Assembly (NCBI GenBank): GCA_933207985.1
Contig: OW240915.1
Location: forward strand, 263,714,918-263,778,917
Length of the DNA stretch: 64,000 nucleotides
DNA from: Pelobates cultripes
Taxonomy: Eukaryota; Chordata; Amphibia; Anura; Pelobatidae
Direction of reading: 5' to 3'
Shown: positions 1 through 10,041 of the stretch, one piece after another
How the letters are laid out: every line of letters starts with the position of its first letter
How positions within the stretch are numbered: position 1 is the first letter of the stretch
Position numbers and translations under genes: made by a program
Notes under the pieces: generated by a model
Databases searched by the model: none
Seen by the model: only the letters and a program-made list of their open reading frames with translations
What the model was told of the DNA's origin: nothing

Positions 1-470
1 GGCATTCCATCTGCTATCAGCTTTAGGAAGCCATTAAATGTTAATTGGAACAACTTCAAAGTGTTTTTCATTTACATTTTTATTAGGCAAGAAGCCAAAA
101 CATACACATATGATAAGTATGGACCTGTAAGAGGTCCCAACCGATCAGCATGGCGATCTCCTCTTCCTCTGTGAGCCATGAGCGTCAACTGTGTGGGTCT
201 CTTGCAGGGCCTGCATCCTGACAGCATAAAGGACACTTTCTGCTTGCAGGGCACGTCCTTCTATAAAATTTAAAGTGTCCTCCCTCCCGGTCACTTCTGG
301 TCCTGTAGGAACCATGTCATTCAGGAAACCTTATTCTCCAACTTTTTAGGGTTGCAGAAGTGTCATGGTCTAATCAGTGCACACATAAGCATATTTAAAG
401 GCACATTACATCTTTATCATTGTCCTGTTGTGATATCTCTTTCTAACTATTTTTTTTGTTTATATTCTTG
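1..470. other. Unannotated leading stretch
   Basis: I see no supported gene, RNA or recognisable transposon here. A 60-codon minus-strand reading frame at 72-254 has no family resemblance I can name and is probably chance. The stretch leads into the CA-rich satellite. Confidence 0.4.
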
Positions 471-1722
471 CACCTTGCACACTGCACCCCTAACACTCAC
501 AGCACCCTCACTCACACACACACACACACACACTGCACCCCTGACATTCACAGCACCCTCACACACACACACACACAGCACCCCTAACACTCACAGCACC
601 CTCACTTACACAAACACTGCACACCTGACACTCACAGCACCCTCACTTATACACTCACACACACACACTGCACCCCTAACACTCACAGCACCTCACACAC
701 ACACACACACTGCACTGGCATTCACAGCACCCTCACTCTCACTCACACACACACACACACACACACACCTAACACCACAGCACCCTCGCACACACACACA
801 CACACTGCTGACACTCCACAGCACCCTCACTCACACACACACACACACACTGCACCCTGATGACACTCACAGCACCCTCACTCACACACACTGCACCCCT
901 GACATTCACAGCACCCTCACTCACACACACACACACTGCACCCCTGACACTTACAGCACCCTCACTCACACACACTCACTGCACCCCTGACACTCACAGC
1001 ACCCTCACTCACACACACACACTGCACCCCTGACTCTCACAGCACCCTAACTCACACACACACTGCACCCCCTGACAGCACCCTCACTCACACACACACA
1101 CACACACACACACTGCATCCCTGACACACACAGCACCCTCACTCACTCACACACACACACACTGCACCCCTAACACTTACAGCACCCTCACACACACACA
1201 CTGCACCCTAACACTTACAGCACACACACACACTGCACCCCTGACACTCACAGCACACACTGACTGCACCCGTGACACTCACAGCACCCTCACTCACACA
1301 CACTGCACCCCTGACACTCACAGCACACACACACTGCACCCCTAACACTTACAGCACCCTCACAGACAGACACACACACACTGCACCCCTAACACTTACA
1401 GCACACACACACACACTGCACCCCTAACACTTACAGCACACACACACACACTGCACCCCTGACACTCACAGCACACACTCACTGCACCCCTGACACGCAC
1501 AGCACACACACACTGCACCCCTGACACACACAGCTTCCTCACACGCACATAGCACCCTCACGCAAACACAGTACCCAATCACACACAACACACACAACAC
1601 CCTTACCCACATAGCACAATAACGCAAACACAGCACCCATCACTCACACACTAAACACCTCACAGACACTGCACCCCTCTCGCACACACACTACACCCCT
1701 TACACACATACATTGCACAATA
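471..1722. repeat. Complex CA-rich satellite
   Basis: About 1.25 kb is built from alternating CA runs and a recurring block of the type CTGCACCCCTGACACTCACA followed by GCACCCTCACTCA. Units vary in length because the CA runs differ, giving a compound satellite rather than a clean microsatellite. Plus-strand open frames through it translate to Thr/His/Ser/Pro-rich text and are by-products of the repeat. The array decays after about 1560 into looser CA motifs. Confidence 0.9.
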
Positions 1723-1879
1723 TGCTTTCCTAGCATTTTTGTCTCCTGGTATCCCAACTATGGAGACACCAGAGACAAATTTCAAGCAAACACAGTGCAA
1801 GCATGTTATTGAATTTGCTTGCGCTCTGTGCATGGTCTACCCTGGAAGAGCATTGAACCAACATGCTCACTTTGTGATG

Positions 1880-1994
1880 GGGCGTGCTTGTCATTGGTGA
1901 TGACAAAACACACCCTATCTGGCCCCGCCCCCTTTGTAGTGGGCCGCTGTAATTAAAAAATGCCCGGGCCGAATTTTCTTCCCAGTCCGGCCCT
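1880..1994 (-). mobile_element. hAT-like terminal fragment
   Basis: The segment ends in AGTCCGGCCCTG, whose complement has the CAGGGCCGGACT form typical of hAT-type terminal inverted repeats. It abuts the Gypsy pol remnant exactly at 1995, consistent with an element end. The partner terminus and an 8-bp target duplication were not found, so this is an inference from one end only. Confidence 0.35.
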
Positions 1995-2371
1995 GGTCCT
2001 TCTAAGAAACTTGGTCCTCTTTTCCTTGGACTTTTTCAAATTGAATCCATTATTAATGAAAATGCTGTGAAATTGAAACTTCCTCCTTCACTTAAACTTC
2101 ATCCTGTTTTTCATGTTTCCCTTCTCAAGTCTTTTCTCCCAGATCCCTTCCATAGGGAACAATTGTCAAAGCCTGACCCCATTGAAGTTCAAGGTGAAAT
2201 GGAATATGAAAGAGAGAGAATTCTTGACTCTAGACTTCATAGAGGTAACTTACAATACCTTATTAGATGGAAGGGTTATGGAGAAGAAGATAACACTTGG
2301 AGAATTCCTCTGAAATACATGCAAAGAAGTTGATTACTGCCTTTCACAGAAGATACCCTCAAAAACCGAGG
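1995..2371 (+). pseudogene. Gypsy integrase C-terminus with chromodomain
   Basis: This is the last part of a Ty3/Gypsy pol gene. The translation holds the pre-chromodomain block LHPVFHVSLLK (about 2097-2130) and then a chromodomain with LDSRLHRGNLQYLIRWKGYG (about 2228-2287). In the chromovirus family this domain tethers integrase to histone marks and guides insertion. The aromatic-cage region ends in NTW where the family usually continues SWEP. A frameshift near 2300-2330 separates the chromodomain from the last residues, which continue in another frame to a stop near 2371. The 5' side is cut at 1995, so the rest of pol is missing. The LTR follows about 40 bp downstream, after a G-rich polypurine-like tract at 2401-2408, as expected for the 3' end of a Gypsy element. 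Confidence 0.85.
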
Positions 2372-2815
2372 TAATAGCACCCGGAGAGTGCTCCTTAGTT
2401 GGGGGGGTCCTGTCATGCGGTAACACTTCTGGGTTCGGCACTCCGCTGTGCGGAGCTGGCACCGCCCCCCTCTGACGCAACTCTGACGGTATTTAGGGAT
2501 ACCGCGCCAGAGAGAGGGGGCTTGGTGATACTGGGAGCTACTTCCACCAGACTTACCTCTCCACAGGCTCTGGCAATGTGGCTCCTGGGACACGTCGGCT
2601 CTACAAGCTCTGATGTCGTCCTAGCCTTCTGGGCTAAGAATAGTATACTTCATGCCATAGAGGATTACTGGAGAACAGAAACTCACTTACTTTACAAGTG
2701 GACCATACCTCTGAACTATTGGAGGACTACTCACATTAACCTTAAGTATATCTTTCAGCTATTTGTCTACAATATCATTTAATAATGAACTAATGCTTGC
2801 TTACTAAATCTTCAC

Positions 2816-2984
2816 TGCTTCAAGCTACTAATTATATGGAGGACAACTCCCATCATGCTTATTCACAATGAACTGTTTCTTGCTTTGCAAATACACTCAG
2901 TGCTTCAAGCTACTAATTGTATGGAGGACAACTCCTATCATGCTTATTAACTATGAACTGTTCCTGCTTTGCAAATATTCTCAG
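2816..2984 (+). repeat. 85-bp tandem duplication inside Gypsy LTR
   Basis: Two adjacent copies begin TGCTTCAAGCTACTAATT at 2816 and 2901 and share the blocks TGGAGGACAACTC and CATGCTTATT. They differ at scattered positions, so the duplication is not recent. Repeated blocks of this kind in LTR U3 regions are often enhancer-like, but nothing here shows function. Confidence 0.8.
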
Positions 2985-3004
2985 CTACTTGCTTAAAGTT
3001 ACTA

Positions 3005-4568
3005 CAGGGAGTGCAGAATTATTAGGCAAGTTGTATTTTTGAGGATTAATTTTATTATTGAACAACAACCATGTTCTCAATGAACCCAAAAAACTCATTA
3101 ATATCAAAGCTGAATATTTTTGGAAGTAGTTTTTAGTTTGTTTTTAGTTATAGCTATGTTAGGGGGATATCTGTGTGTGCAGGTGACTATTACTGTGCAT
3201 AATTATTAGGCAACTTAACAAAAAACAAATATATACCCATTTCAATTATTTATTATTACCAGTGAAACCAATATAACATCTCAACATTCACAAATATACA
3301 TTTCTGACATTCAAAAACAAAACAAAAACAAATCAGTGACCAATATAGCCACCTTTCTTTGCAAGGACACTCAAAAGCCTGCCATCCATGGATTCTGTCA
3401 GTGTTTTGATCTGTTCACCATCAACATTGCGTGCAGCAGCAACCACAGCCTCCCAGACACTGTTCAGAGAGGTGTACTGTTTTCCCTCCTTGTAAATCTC
3501 ACATTTGATGATGGACCACAGGTTCTCAATGGGGTTCAGATCAGGTGAACAAGGAGGCCATGTCATTAGATTTTCTTCTTTTATACTCTTTCTTGCCAGC
3601 CACGCTGTGGAGTACTTGGACGCGTGTGATGGAGCATTGTCCTGCATGAAAATCATGTTTTTCTTGAAGGGTGCAGACTTCTTCCTGTACCAAGGCTTGA
3701 AGAAGGTATCTTCCAGGAACAGGCAGTAGGACTGGGAGTTGAGCTTGACTCCATCCTCAACCCGAAAAGGCCCCACAAGCTCATCTTTGATGATACCAGC
3801 CCAAACCAGTACTCCACCTCCACCTTGCTGGCGTCTGAGTCGGACTGGAGCTCTCTGCCCTTTACCAATCCAGCCACGGGCCCATCCATCTGGCCCATCA
3901 AGACTCACTCTCATTTCATCGGTCCATAAAACCTTAGAAAAATCAGTCTTGAGATATTTCTTGGCCCAGTCTTGACGTTTCAGCTTGTGTGTCTTGTTCA
4001 GTGGTGGTCGTCTTTCAGCCTTTCTTACCTTGGCCATGTCTCTTGAGTATTGCACACCTTGTGCTTTTGGGCACTCCAGTGATGTTGCAGCTCTGAAATA
4101 TGGCCAAACTGGTGGCAAGTGGCATCGTGGCAGCTGCACGCTTGACTTTTCTCAGTTCATGGGCAGTTATTTTGCGCCTTGGTTTTTCCACACGCTTCTT
4201 GCGACCCTGTTGACTATTTTGAATGAAACGCTTGATTGTTCGATGATCACGCTTCAGAAGCTTTTCAATTTTAAGAGTGCTGCATCCCTCTGCAAGATAT
4301 CTCACTATTTTTGACTTTTCTGAGCCTGTCAAGTCCTTCTTTTGACCCATTTTGCCAAAGGAAAGGAAGTTGCCTAATAATTATGCACACCTGATATAGG
4401 GTGTTGATGTCATTAGACCACACCCCTTCTCATTACAGAGATGCACATCACCTAATATGCTTAATTGGTAGTAGGCTTTCGAGCCTATACAGCTTGGAGT
4501 AAGACAACATGCATAAAGAGGATGATGTGGTCAAAATACTCATTTGCCTAATAATTCTGCACTCCCTG
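3005..4568 (-). mobile_element. Tc1/mariner element, DD37E type
   Basis: The element starts CAGGGAGTGCAGAATTATTA and ends in its complement, with TA target duplications at 3003-3004 and 4569-4570. A second related motif, TGCATAATTATTAGGCAACT, lies about 190 bp in from the left end (3197-3216), and its complement lies near 4367-4386 on the right. Each end therefore carries an outer and an inner repeat, the IR/DR layout known from Sleeping Beauty-like transposons. One transposase gene reads on the minus strand. It sits inside the Gypsy LTR and is younger than it. Confidence 0.93.
3333..4350 (-). pseudogene. Tc1/mariner transposase, one frameshift
   Basis: This gene encodes a cut-and-paste transposase for TA targets. 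The first 111 codons (4350-4015) start MGQKKDLTGSEK and hold paired helix-turn-helix DNA-binding text. The catalytic domain (to 3333) is in a second overlapping frame. Catalytic positions are visible as WTDEMRVSLD, FMQDNAPSHAS and DLNPIENLW. I count 37 residues between the second Asp and the Glu, so the copy is DD37E rather than the Tc1-typical DD34E. A single one-base insertion near 4030, by the sequence ATGGCCAAGG, shifts the frame and should inactivate the protein. Apart from that the two halves look complete, about 340 residues in all, the normal family length. Its end fits the terminal structure of the surrounding element. Confidence 0.9.
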
Positions 4569-4869
4569 TATTGAAGATTATTCTCATTAACCTAAAGAAT
4601 GTTACTTAATGCATCTTTGAGGAAATACTTATTAATGAACTTTGTGTTGTTGATTACTTGCACTTCTTCTTATTGGATTATTGCCTAAATGCAATTCATT
4701 TAAGTTTAACACTTATTAAAACTTTGTTTGAATCAAGTTACCAGCAATTCTCTCTTTTCTTAAAGCTACAGTATTGATACTTTAAAGATTCTCCATTTCT
4801 TCACAATTGTAATTAGGGAGTTTACAAGCTGCAGTTGAGTTCCAATCCAATCACCCAAGTAGCGTAACA

Positions 4870-5400
4870 GTGCGGCTGTCTGCCTGTGTGTGTGGCTGTC
4901 TGCCATTGTGTGTGTGTGACTGTATGCCTGTGTGTGTGTGTGTACGTACGCATGACTGTCTGCCTGTGTGTGACTGTCTGCATGTAAGTGTGTGTGTGTA
5001 TAAGACTGTATGTGTGGCTGTATGTATGTTACTGTCTGTACCTGTGTGTGTGACTGTCTGCCTGTAACTGTGTGTGTGTGTGACTGCCTGTACCTGTGTG
5101 TTTATGCCTATCCTGTATATGTGACTATCTGCCTACGTCTGTGTGCATGTGGTGGATTTGACAGTGTATATGTATAACTGTGTGCATCTGACTGCGGCAC
5201 TGTATGCACATAACTCTGCAAAAATATGCACCTGCATTCACACATAGGCCTAAATGCATATTTTTATCTGAATTAAATACCCATCACACACAGACAATAA
5301 ACCCAGCAAAAATATCACATACAACCAATACACGCATATCACACACAGTTAACACACACACACACTATACATGGATGACGGGGGGGGGGAGGCTGTGAAG
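4870..5400. repeat. TG/CA-rich low-complexity tract
   Basis: The tract is made of TGTGTGTG runs interspersed with GACTGTCTGCC-like blocks (4870-5160), then a CA-rich part (5215-5370) and a G9 run near 5380. No coding signal was found; open frames here are Cys/Val-rich artefacts of the repeat. Confidence 0.85.
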
Positions 5401-5779
5401 AATTTTCACAAAGGGCGCCTAAAGGTCTAAGGCCAGCTCTGCATTGGTTCACTACTTTATCTTCAGTGTTGACATTCAGATTTAATCCTAAAAAATTCAG
5501 AAGTTTCTTGAATAAACCTGTTTTACTTAGATATTTCCCAGTCAGACAACAAAGAGAGATTTATTTAGCAAACACCAAATTGCAAACGTTGTATTATAAT
5601 GGATATTTCTCAGTATTTGAGTTTGCATTTCAGATTTCTAAAACTCATGGAAGAAAAATCTCTCTTTTCTTCATGCAGTGCATTTTGCTTGCAGTGTCTC
5701 TGCAATAATGGTGAAACCTTCATGGATTTTGCTGGGTACCACATGAAGAACGTACCCCAAGGTCCAGTAGGAGAAGTGG
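5401..5779. other. Unannotated DNA left of the hAT unit
   Basis: No recognisable gene or repeat. This stretch and 10042 onward were presumably continuous before the hAT element inserted, because the 8-bp duplication AGAAGTGG/AGAAGCGG marks the site. Confidence 0.5.
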
Positions 5780-5844
5780 CAGTGGCGTACTAAGGGGGGA
5801 GGGGGCGGTCCGCCCCGGGTACCACTCACTAAGGGGGTGCCCAG

Positions 5845-6168
5845 GGTTCATGGATTGCGGGATAAAACTTACCAGGAAAGGTTAAAGGATCTTAACATGT
5901 ATTGCCTGGAGGAAAGACGAGACAGGGGGATATGATAGAAACATTTAAATAATAAAGGGAATCAACACAGTAAAGGAGGAGACTATATTTAAAAGAAGAA
6001 AAACTACCACTACAAGAGGACATAATCTTAAATTAGAGGGACAAAGGTTTAAAAAACATATCAGGAAGTATTACTTTACTGAGAGGGTAGTGGATGCATG
6101 GAATAGCCTTCCAGGTGAAGTGGTAGAGGTTAACACAGTAAAGGAGTTTAAGCATGCGTGGGATAGGA
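5845..6168 (+). mobile_element. CR1 LINE 3' segment, tail missing
   Basis: The segment starts GGTTCATGGATTGCGGG and translates as the C-terminal part of a CR1-type reverse transcriptase, with ERRDRGDMIETFK-like and TRGHNLKL-like blocks and later VVDAWNSLPGEVVE-like text. It stops at GCGTGGGATAGG, before the usual 3' end with the TATGTTTC tail, and is joined directly to a TGTATGCAG satellite. One frameshift is present near 5930. It is nearly identical to 14342-14670. Confidence 0.8.
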
Positions 6169-6412
6169 GTGTGTATGCAGTGTGTGTGTATGCAGTGTGT
6201 GTAGTGTGTATGCAGTGTGTGTGTATGCAGTGTGTGTATGCAGTATGTGTATAGTGTATGGAGTGTGTGTATAGTGTATGCAGTGTGTATATAGTGTGTG
6301 TGTGTGTATAGTGTATGCAGTGTGTGTATGTAGTGTGTGTATAGTGTATGAAGTGTGTATGCAGTATGTGTATAGTGTATGCAGTGTGTGTATGCAGTGT
6401 TTATGTTGTGTG
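6169..6412 (+). repeat. TGTGTATGCAG satellite, left arm
   Basis: Repeated GTGTGTATGCAG and GTGTATAGTGTATG units. The complementary pattern ACACACTGCATAC occurs at 9670-9845 at the other side of the hAT unit, so the two arrays can pair as inverted repeats about 3.3 kb apart. Confidence 0.85.
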
Positions 6413-6856
6413 GAATAAGTGCTGCCACTTACCTGCCTGTCCCGTCCTCCTCGACTGGTGGTCCGATGGCACAGCATCACTGGGCAGACAAGAGGGGCCC
6501 AGTACTCTACATGCTCGTTTCCTTTCTTGCAGCAGCAGCAGCAGCAGGGTCCTCTGTTCTCGCGATCCGCACATACACTGCTGCTGGATGGGAAATCGCG
6601 TGGATACTCTAACAGGCGGCACACCGGTCTCTTTTTATAAAACACAGGGGCGGCGAAATGCTAGTACACTACTAAGCTCTTTTAATAGCTTTGGGTGTAT
6701 TCCATCAGGTCCCATTGACTTATTTGTCTTTACTTTTGACAGTTGAAATAGAACCTCTTCCTCTGTAAACTCACGTGTAATAAATGACTCATTTATCCTT
6801 TTTCTTAACTGAGGTCCCTTTCCTTCATTTTCATCTGTAAATACAGAACAAGAATA

Positions 6857-8125
6857 TTAATTGAGGCAGTCAGCTAGACCTTTATCCTCTTCTACATACT
6901 TTCCTTCTTTTGTTTTTAATTTAACTAATCCTTGTTTTACTTTTCTTTTCTCATTCATGTATCTAAAAAAGGTTTTGTCCCCCTTTTTTACTGACTGTGC
7001 TATTTTCTCTTCTGTGTGTGATTTGGAAGCTCTTATAACTTGCTTAGCCTCTTTCTGCCTAATCTTATAGATAATTTTTTCTTCCTCACTCTGGTTTTTT
7101 TTATAATTACTAAATGCTAACTTTTTGTTTTTAACTATTTTGGCCACATCTGCGGAGTACCACAGTGGTTTCTTGAATTTTTTGCTTTTACTGACAAGCC
7201 TAATGCAATTTTCTGTTGCCTTCAATAGTGTAACTTTTACATAATCCCATTTCTCTTGTACTCCATTTAAATTGCCCCAGTCTGATAATGACTCCTCTAC
7301 ACATATTCTAATTTTAGAAAAGTCTGTTTTTCTAAAGTCTAAAACTTTTGTTTTTGTGTGGTGTGACTCAGTCACTGTTCTTATATTAAACCACACTGAC
7401 TGATGATCACTGGATCCTAAACTTTCACCTACAGTAATATCTGATACCAAATCTCCATTTGTTAACACTAAATCTAGTATGGCCTCTTTACGAGTTGTCT
7501 CCTCAACAACTTGTTTTAGAGACAATCCCAGTAGGGAGTTTAGAATATGTGTGCTCCTGGCACAAGTAGCTAATTTTGTTTTCCAATTTTCATCAGGAAG
7601 ATTAAAGTCACCCATGATGATAACTTCCCCCTTTATTGTCATTTTAGCTATTTCCTCAACTAGTAAATTATCTAACTCTTCAATTTGTCCTGTGGGCCTA
7701 TAAATCACACCTACACGAGTTACTGTGTGATTACCAAATTCTAATGTAACCCAAACGGACTCTATGTTCGCCTCACTAACTTTTATTAGGCTAGATTTTA
7801 TGCTATCCTTCACATACAGGGCCACCCCTCCCCCTTTCTTGCCTTCCCTATCTTTTCTATATAAAGAGTACCCTGGTATTGCTATGTCCCAGTCATTTTT
7901 CTCATTATACCATGTCTCAGTAACAGCGACTAAATCTACACTGTTGCCATTATTAAAATCTACACTGTTGCCATCAGTTGCCATTATTGCCACAAGTTCA
8001 TGGATCTTATTCCCCAAACTGCTAGCATTTGTAGACATGACTCTAAGCTTATCATTTTGTAACACACTTGCTACAGGCACCTTCTGTCCTTGTTTTGGGG
8101 GACAATTGGATTGATGTTTTATCAC
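6857..8125 (-). pseudogene. CR1 ORF2 N-terminus: AP-like endonuclease
   Basis: This 422-codon frame is the endonuclease part of a CR1-type ORF2, which nicks the chromosomal target for reverse transcription. Motifs in order: a start-of-domain NASSLGNK block, the catalytic VAVTETWYNE (Glu), a GGGVALYVKD block, VIYRPTG, IIMGDFNLPDENW (Asp/Asn), ILDLVLTNG and the terminal LGSSDHQSV with catalytic His. The linker to the reverse transcriptase follows (YSADVAK, YMNEKRKVKQG). A TAA stop ends the frame at 6857 in a place where a related copy at 34.2 kb reads through, and the reverse transcriptase start continues to 6648. A 21-bp duplication near 7925-7980 repeats NGNSVD in the endonuclease. The gene lies 16 bp downstream of ORF1 on the same strand, as in CR1 elements. 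Confidence 0.9.
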
Positions 8126-8141
8126 CCCTTTGCCCCCCCTC

Positions 8142-9090
8142 CTAGTTTAAATTCATCCTAGCAAAACCTCTGAACTGCTCACTGAGAACATTTGTTCCCT
8201 TTTGCAAACCATCTTTTTTGTACAGGTTATTTCCATTCCAAACAGAGCTACCATGAGAAATAAAGCCAAATCCTTGCTCCCGACACCATTCACCAAGCCA
8301 CAAATTAAAGTCCCTAATACGCATCCGCCTGAACTTCAGAGAATAACAGTGTGGAAGCAACCTGCCGTATTTCATTGGCAAAAACACTAAAAACTTCCTT
8401 AACCTCTGAAACCTCATTGCAAGCCAAGTCATTTGTCCTTAGATGGACAAGTACATCCAATTCCCCTTTCTGCTTTGCTCGCTTAACAATATTACAGATA
8501 CGTCTCCTGTCTCTGTGAGCAGTAGCTCCGGGAAGACACCTCACAAGACCACCATTGTCCATCTCCACACCTCTTATGATGGAATCCCCCAACAACAACT
8601 GCTTTCTATTAGGCCTCACCATAGTCTCCAAGCCGGTCTCCACAACACCACTAGCCTCAGTGCCTCTCTCCACAACACCACTAGCCTCAGTGCCCCTCTA
8701 CACAACACCACTAGCCTCAGTGCCCCTCTCCACAAAACCACTAGCCTCAGTGTCTCTCTCCACAACACCATTACACTCTGAAAGTGCAGAAAATGAATTA
8801 TGTAGAGCAACAGACTGTGCACAACTCTACAACTGTTTATCCACAACTCTAAGTCTACCAGATCCTACAGTAATCCATCTGCCATTCCTAGTATGTCTCT
8901 GCGGCAGTGGCTTTACAGCAGTTCCAGTCTGAGTTTGTTCACCAGATAATTTATAAATCTCAGACTTCAAAAATACAATCTCCTGCCGCAAGATAGAGAA
9001 CTGTCTACAGATTAGACAACAACCAAACCTCCAAAAAGTGTAACGTGAAACAAATGCAAAGCAACTATTACACTGAACTAAGACTGCCAT
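8142..9090 (-). pseudogene. CR1 ORF1 with zinc motif and SGNH esterase
   Basis: This is a LINE ORF1, the RNA-binding partner of ORF2. The first part (9090-8827) begins MAVLVQCNSC and shows two CxxC-type pairs (CNSC, CLIC), then a coiled-coil-like helix. The middle (about 8775-8640) is a decapeptide repeat ERGTEASGVV, with one stop. The esterase region (8610-8150) has block I LLLGDSIIRG with the nucleophile Ser, a block II LPGAT, and a block III TND. The last block reads YKKDGL followed at once by QKGTN, so the Asp-x-x-His catalytic pair has lost its His, apparently by a 9-base deletion. Stops and frame changes also break the gene. CR1 and L2 elements commonly carry such esterases; the exact role is debated. 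Confidence 0.82.
8639..8775 (-). repeat. 30-bp minisatellite in LINE ORF1
   Basis: About five tandem units of 30 bp (CACAACACCACTAGCCTCAG plus TGCCTCTCTC, variable). Because 30 is a multiple of three the array keeps frame and encodes the decapeptide ERGTEASGVV on the minus strand between the coiled coil and the esterase domain. Confidence 0.88.
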
Positions 9091-9175
9091 TCCAATGAGG
9101 AGAATAATTTAAATTAAAAACGAATCTTAACTTTTTATTTATCCTCCTGAATACCTCAGATTACCTCCAGGTTAT

Positions 9176-9331
9176 CTCCAGAATATCTCCAACTACACAC
9201 TTAGAAGCAACACTCTCCAGAATATCTCCAACTACACACTTAGAAGCAACACTCTCCAGAATATCTCAAACTACACACTTAGAAGCAACACTCTCCAGAA
9301 TATCTCAAACTACACACTTAGAAGCAACACT
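9176..9331 (-). repeat. 39-bp tandem array in LINE 5' region
   Basis: Four nearly perfect 39-bp units starting CTCCAGAATATCTCCAACTA lie upstream of ORF1. A fifth, diverged unit lies alone at 9636-9674 next to the outer end of the LINE. Tandem monomers in LINE 5' regions often act as promoters; that role here is inference from position. Confidence 0.88.
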
Positions 9332-9669
9332 TAGATGAAGCAACCAAGCTATATTAGCCAAGCTAATGACAACAACCCTTATATAACTCCTAAAATCACC
9401 ACCCACTAGGAATATTTAACACCTGGGTAGGCTTCTGCTTATTTGCAAATAATAGCTAATTTAAACAGCAATCAATAGCAAGTAGTTAACTAATCAAATT
9501 AAATGCCTTATAATTACCAACAGGAATTCAAACCTTGTGCATTCAGTAACCTTTTCCTACAGATGAATCTTACCTGTAACAGTAGAAAAGAAAGCTCTTA
9601 GCACAACTCTTAGACAATTGAAGCTTCTGTAAAACTCTCCAGAGTATCTCCAACTACACACTTAGAAGA

Positions 9670-9900
9670 AACACTATACACACACTGCATACACTATACA
9701 CACACTGCATACACACTGCACACTTCATACACTATACACACACTGCATACTTCATACATTATACACACACTGCATACACTATACAAGCACACACTGCATC
9801 CACTACGCAAACACACTGCATCCACTACGCAAACACACACTTATACCTGTGTATCTGTATGTCTTTGTATCTGTATGTGTATCTGTTTGTGTGTCTGTGT
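9670..9900. repeat. ACACACTGCATAC satellite, right arm
   Basis: Repeated CTATACACACACTGCATACA units, then TG-rich DNA with GTATCTGTATGT. This is the complement of the array at 6169-6412. It lies between the LINE and the right hAT terminus. Confidence 0.85.
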
Positions 9901-10041
9901 TTGTTTCGGTGTTCAGTGCCAAATACATTTAAAAAAATTGCAGTTGTTTTTTACATTTCAAAGTTGGGGGGGTGGTAGGGGGTGCCAAATAAAGGATCCG
10001 CCCCGGGTGCCAAATACTCCAGGTACGCCCCTGAGAAGCGG

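Larger units (their letters stand above)
2411..4869 (+). mobile_element. 3' LTR of chromodomain Gypsy, split by a mariner
   Basis: The LTR begins TGTCATGC just after the polypurine tract and I place its end at GCGTAACA (4869). The termini form an imperfect inverted repeat: TGTCATGC against TGTTACGC, 6 of 8. A 1564-bp Tc1/mariner element occupies 3005-4568, so the LTR proper is about 890 bp. An 85-bp tandem duplication (2816-2984) lies inside it. The 3' boundary is inferred from the terminal motif and from the switch to TG-rich DNA at 4870. Confidence 0.65.
6648..9674 (-). mobile_element. CR1 LINE 5' half inside the hAT unit
   Basis: Reading the minus strand: a 5' region with tandem 39-bp units (9674 to about 9091), ORF1 (9090-8142), ORF2 endonuclease (8125-6857) and the start of the reverse transcriptase, which breaks off at 6648 in the block corresponding to GPDGIHPK. 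The element thus keeps its 5' end and lacks its 3' end, the reverse of ordinary LINE truncation. The join at 6648 runs into GGGGCGGCG hAT-like DNA. Confidence 0.8.
5780..10033. mobile_element. Composite 4.25-kb hAT element
   Basis: The left end starts CAGTGGCGTAC and the right end is GTACGCCCCTG, giving an inverted repeat of about 11 bp with one mismatch. GGGCGG-rich subterminal DNA follows on both sides (CCGCCCCGGGT at 5810 and 9998). Flanking 8-mers AGAAGTGG (5772-5779) and AGAAGCGG (10034-10041) match at 7 of 8, the size hAT transposases make. No hAT transposase is visible, so the unit is non-autonomous. It carries CR1 LINE sequence in both orientations and matching TGTATGCAG-type satellite arms on each side in inverted orientation. 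Confidence 0.82.

Noticed and set aside
255..262. GTCCTTCT as the left target duplication of the hAT-like end at 1994 (GTCCTTCT at 1995)
   Set aside because: It is not followed by a CAGGGCC terminus, so the match is probably chance.
352..990. 212-codon plus-strand open frame rich in Thr/His/Ser
   Set aside because: It is a translation of the CA satellite; repetition keeps the frame open on several frames at once, and no start context or domain supports a gene.
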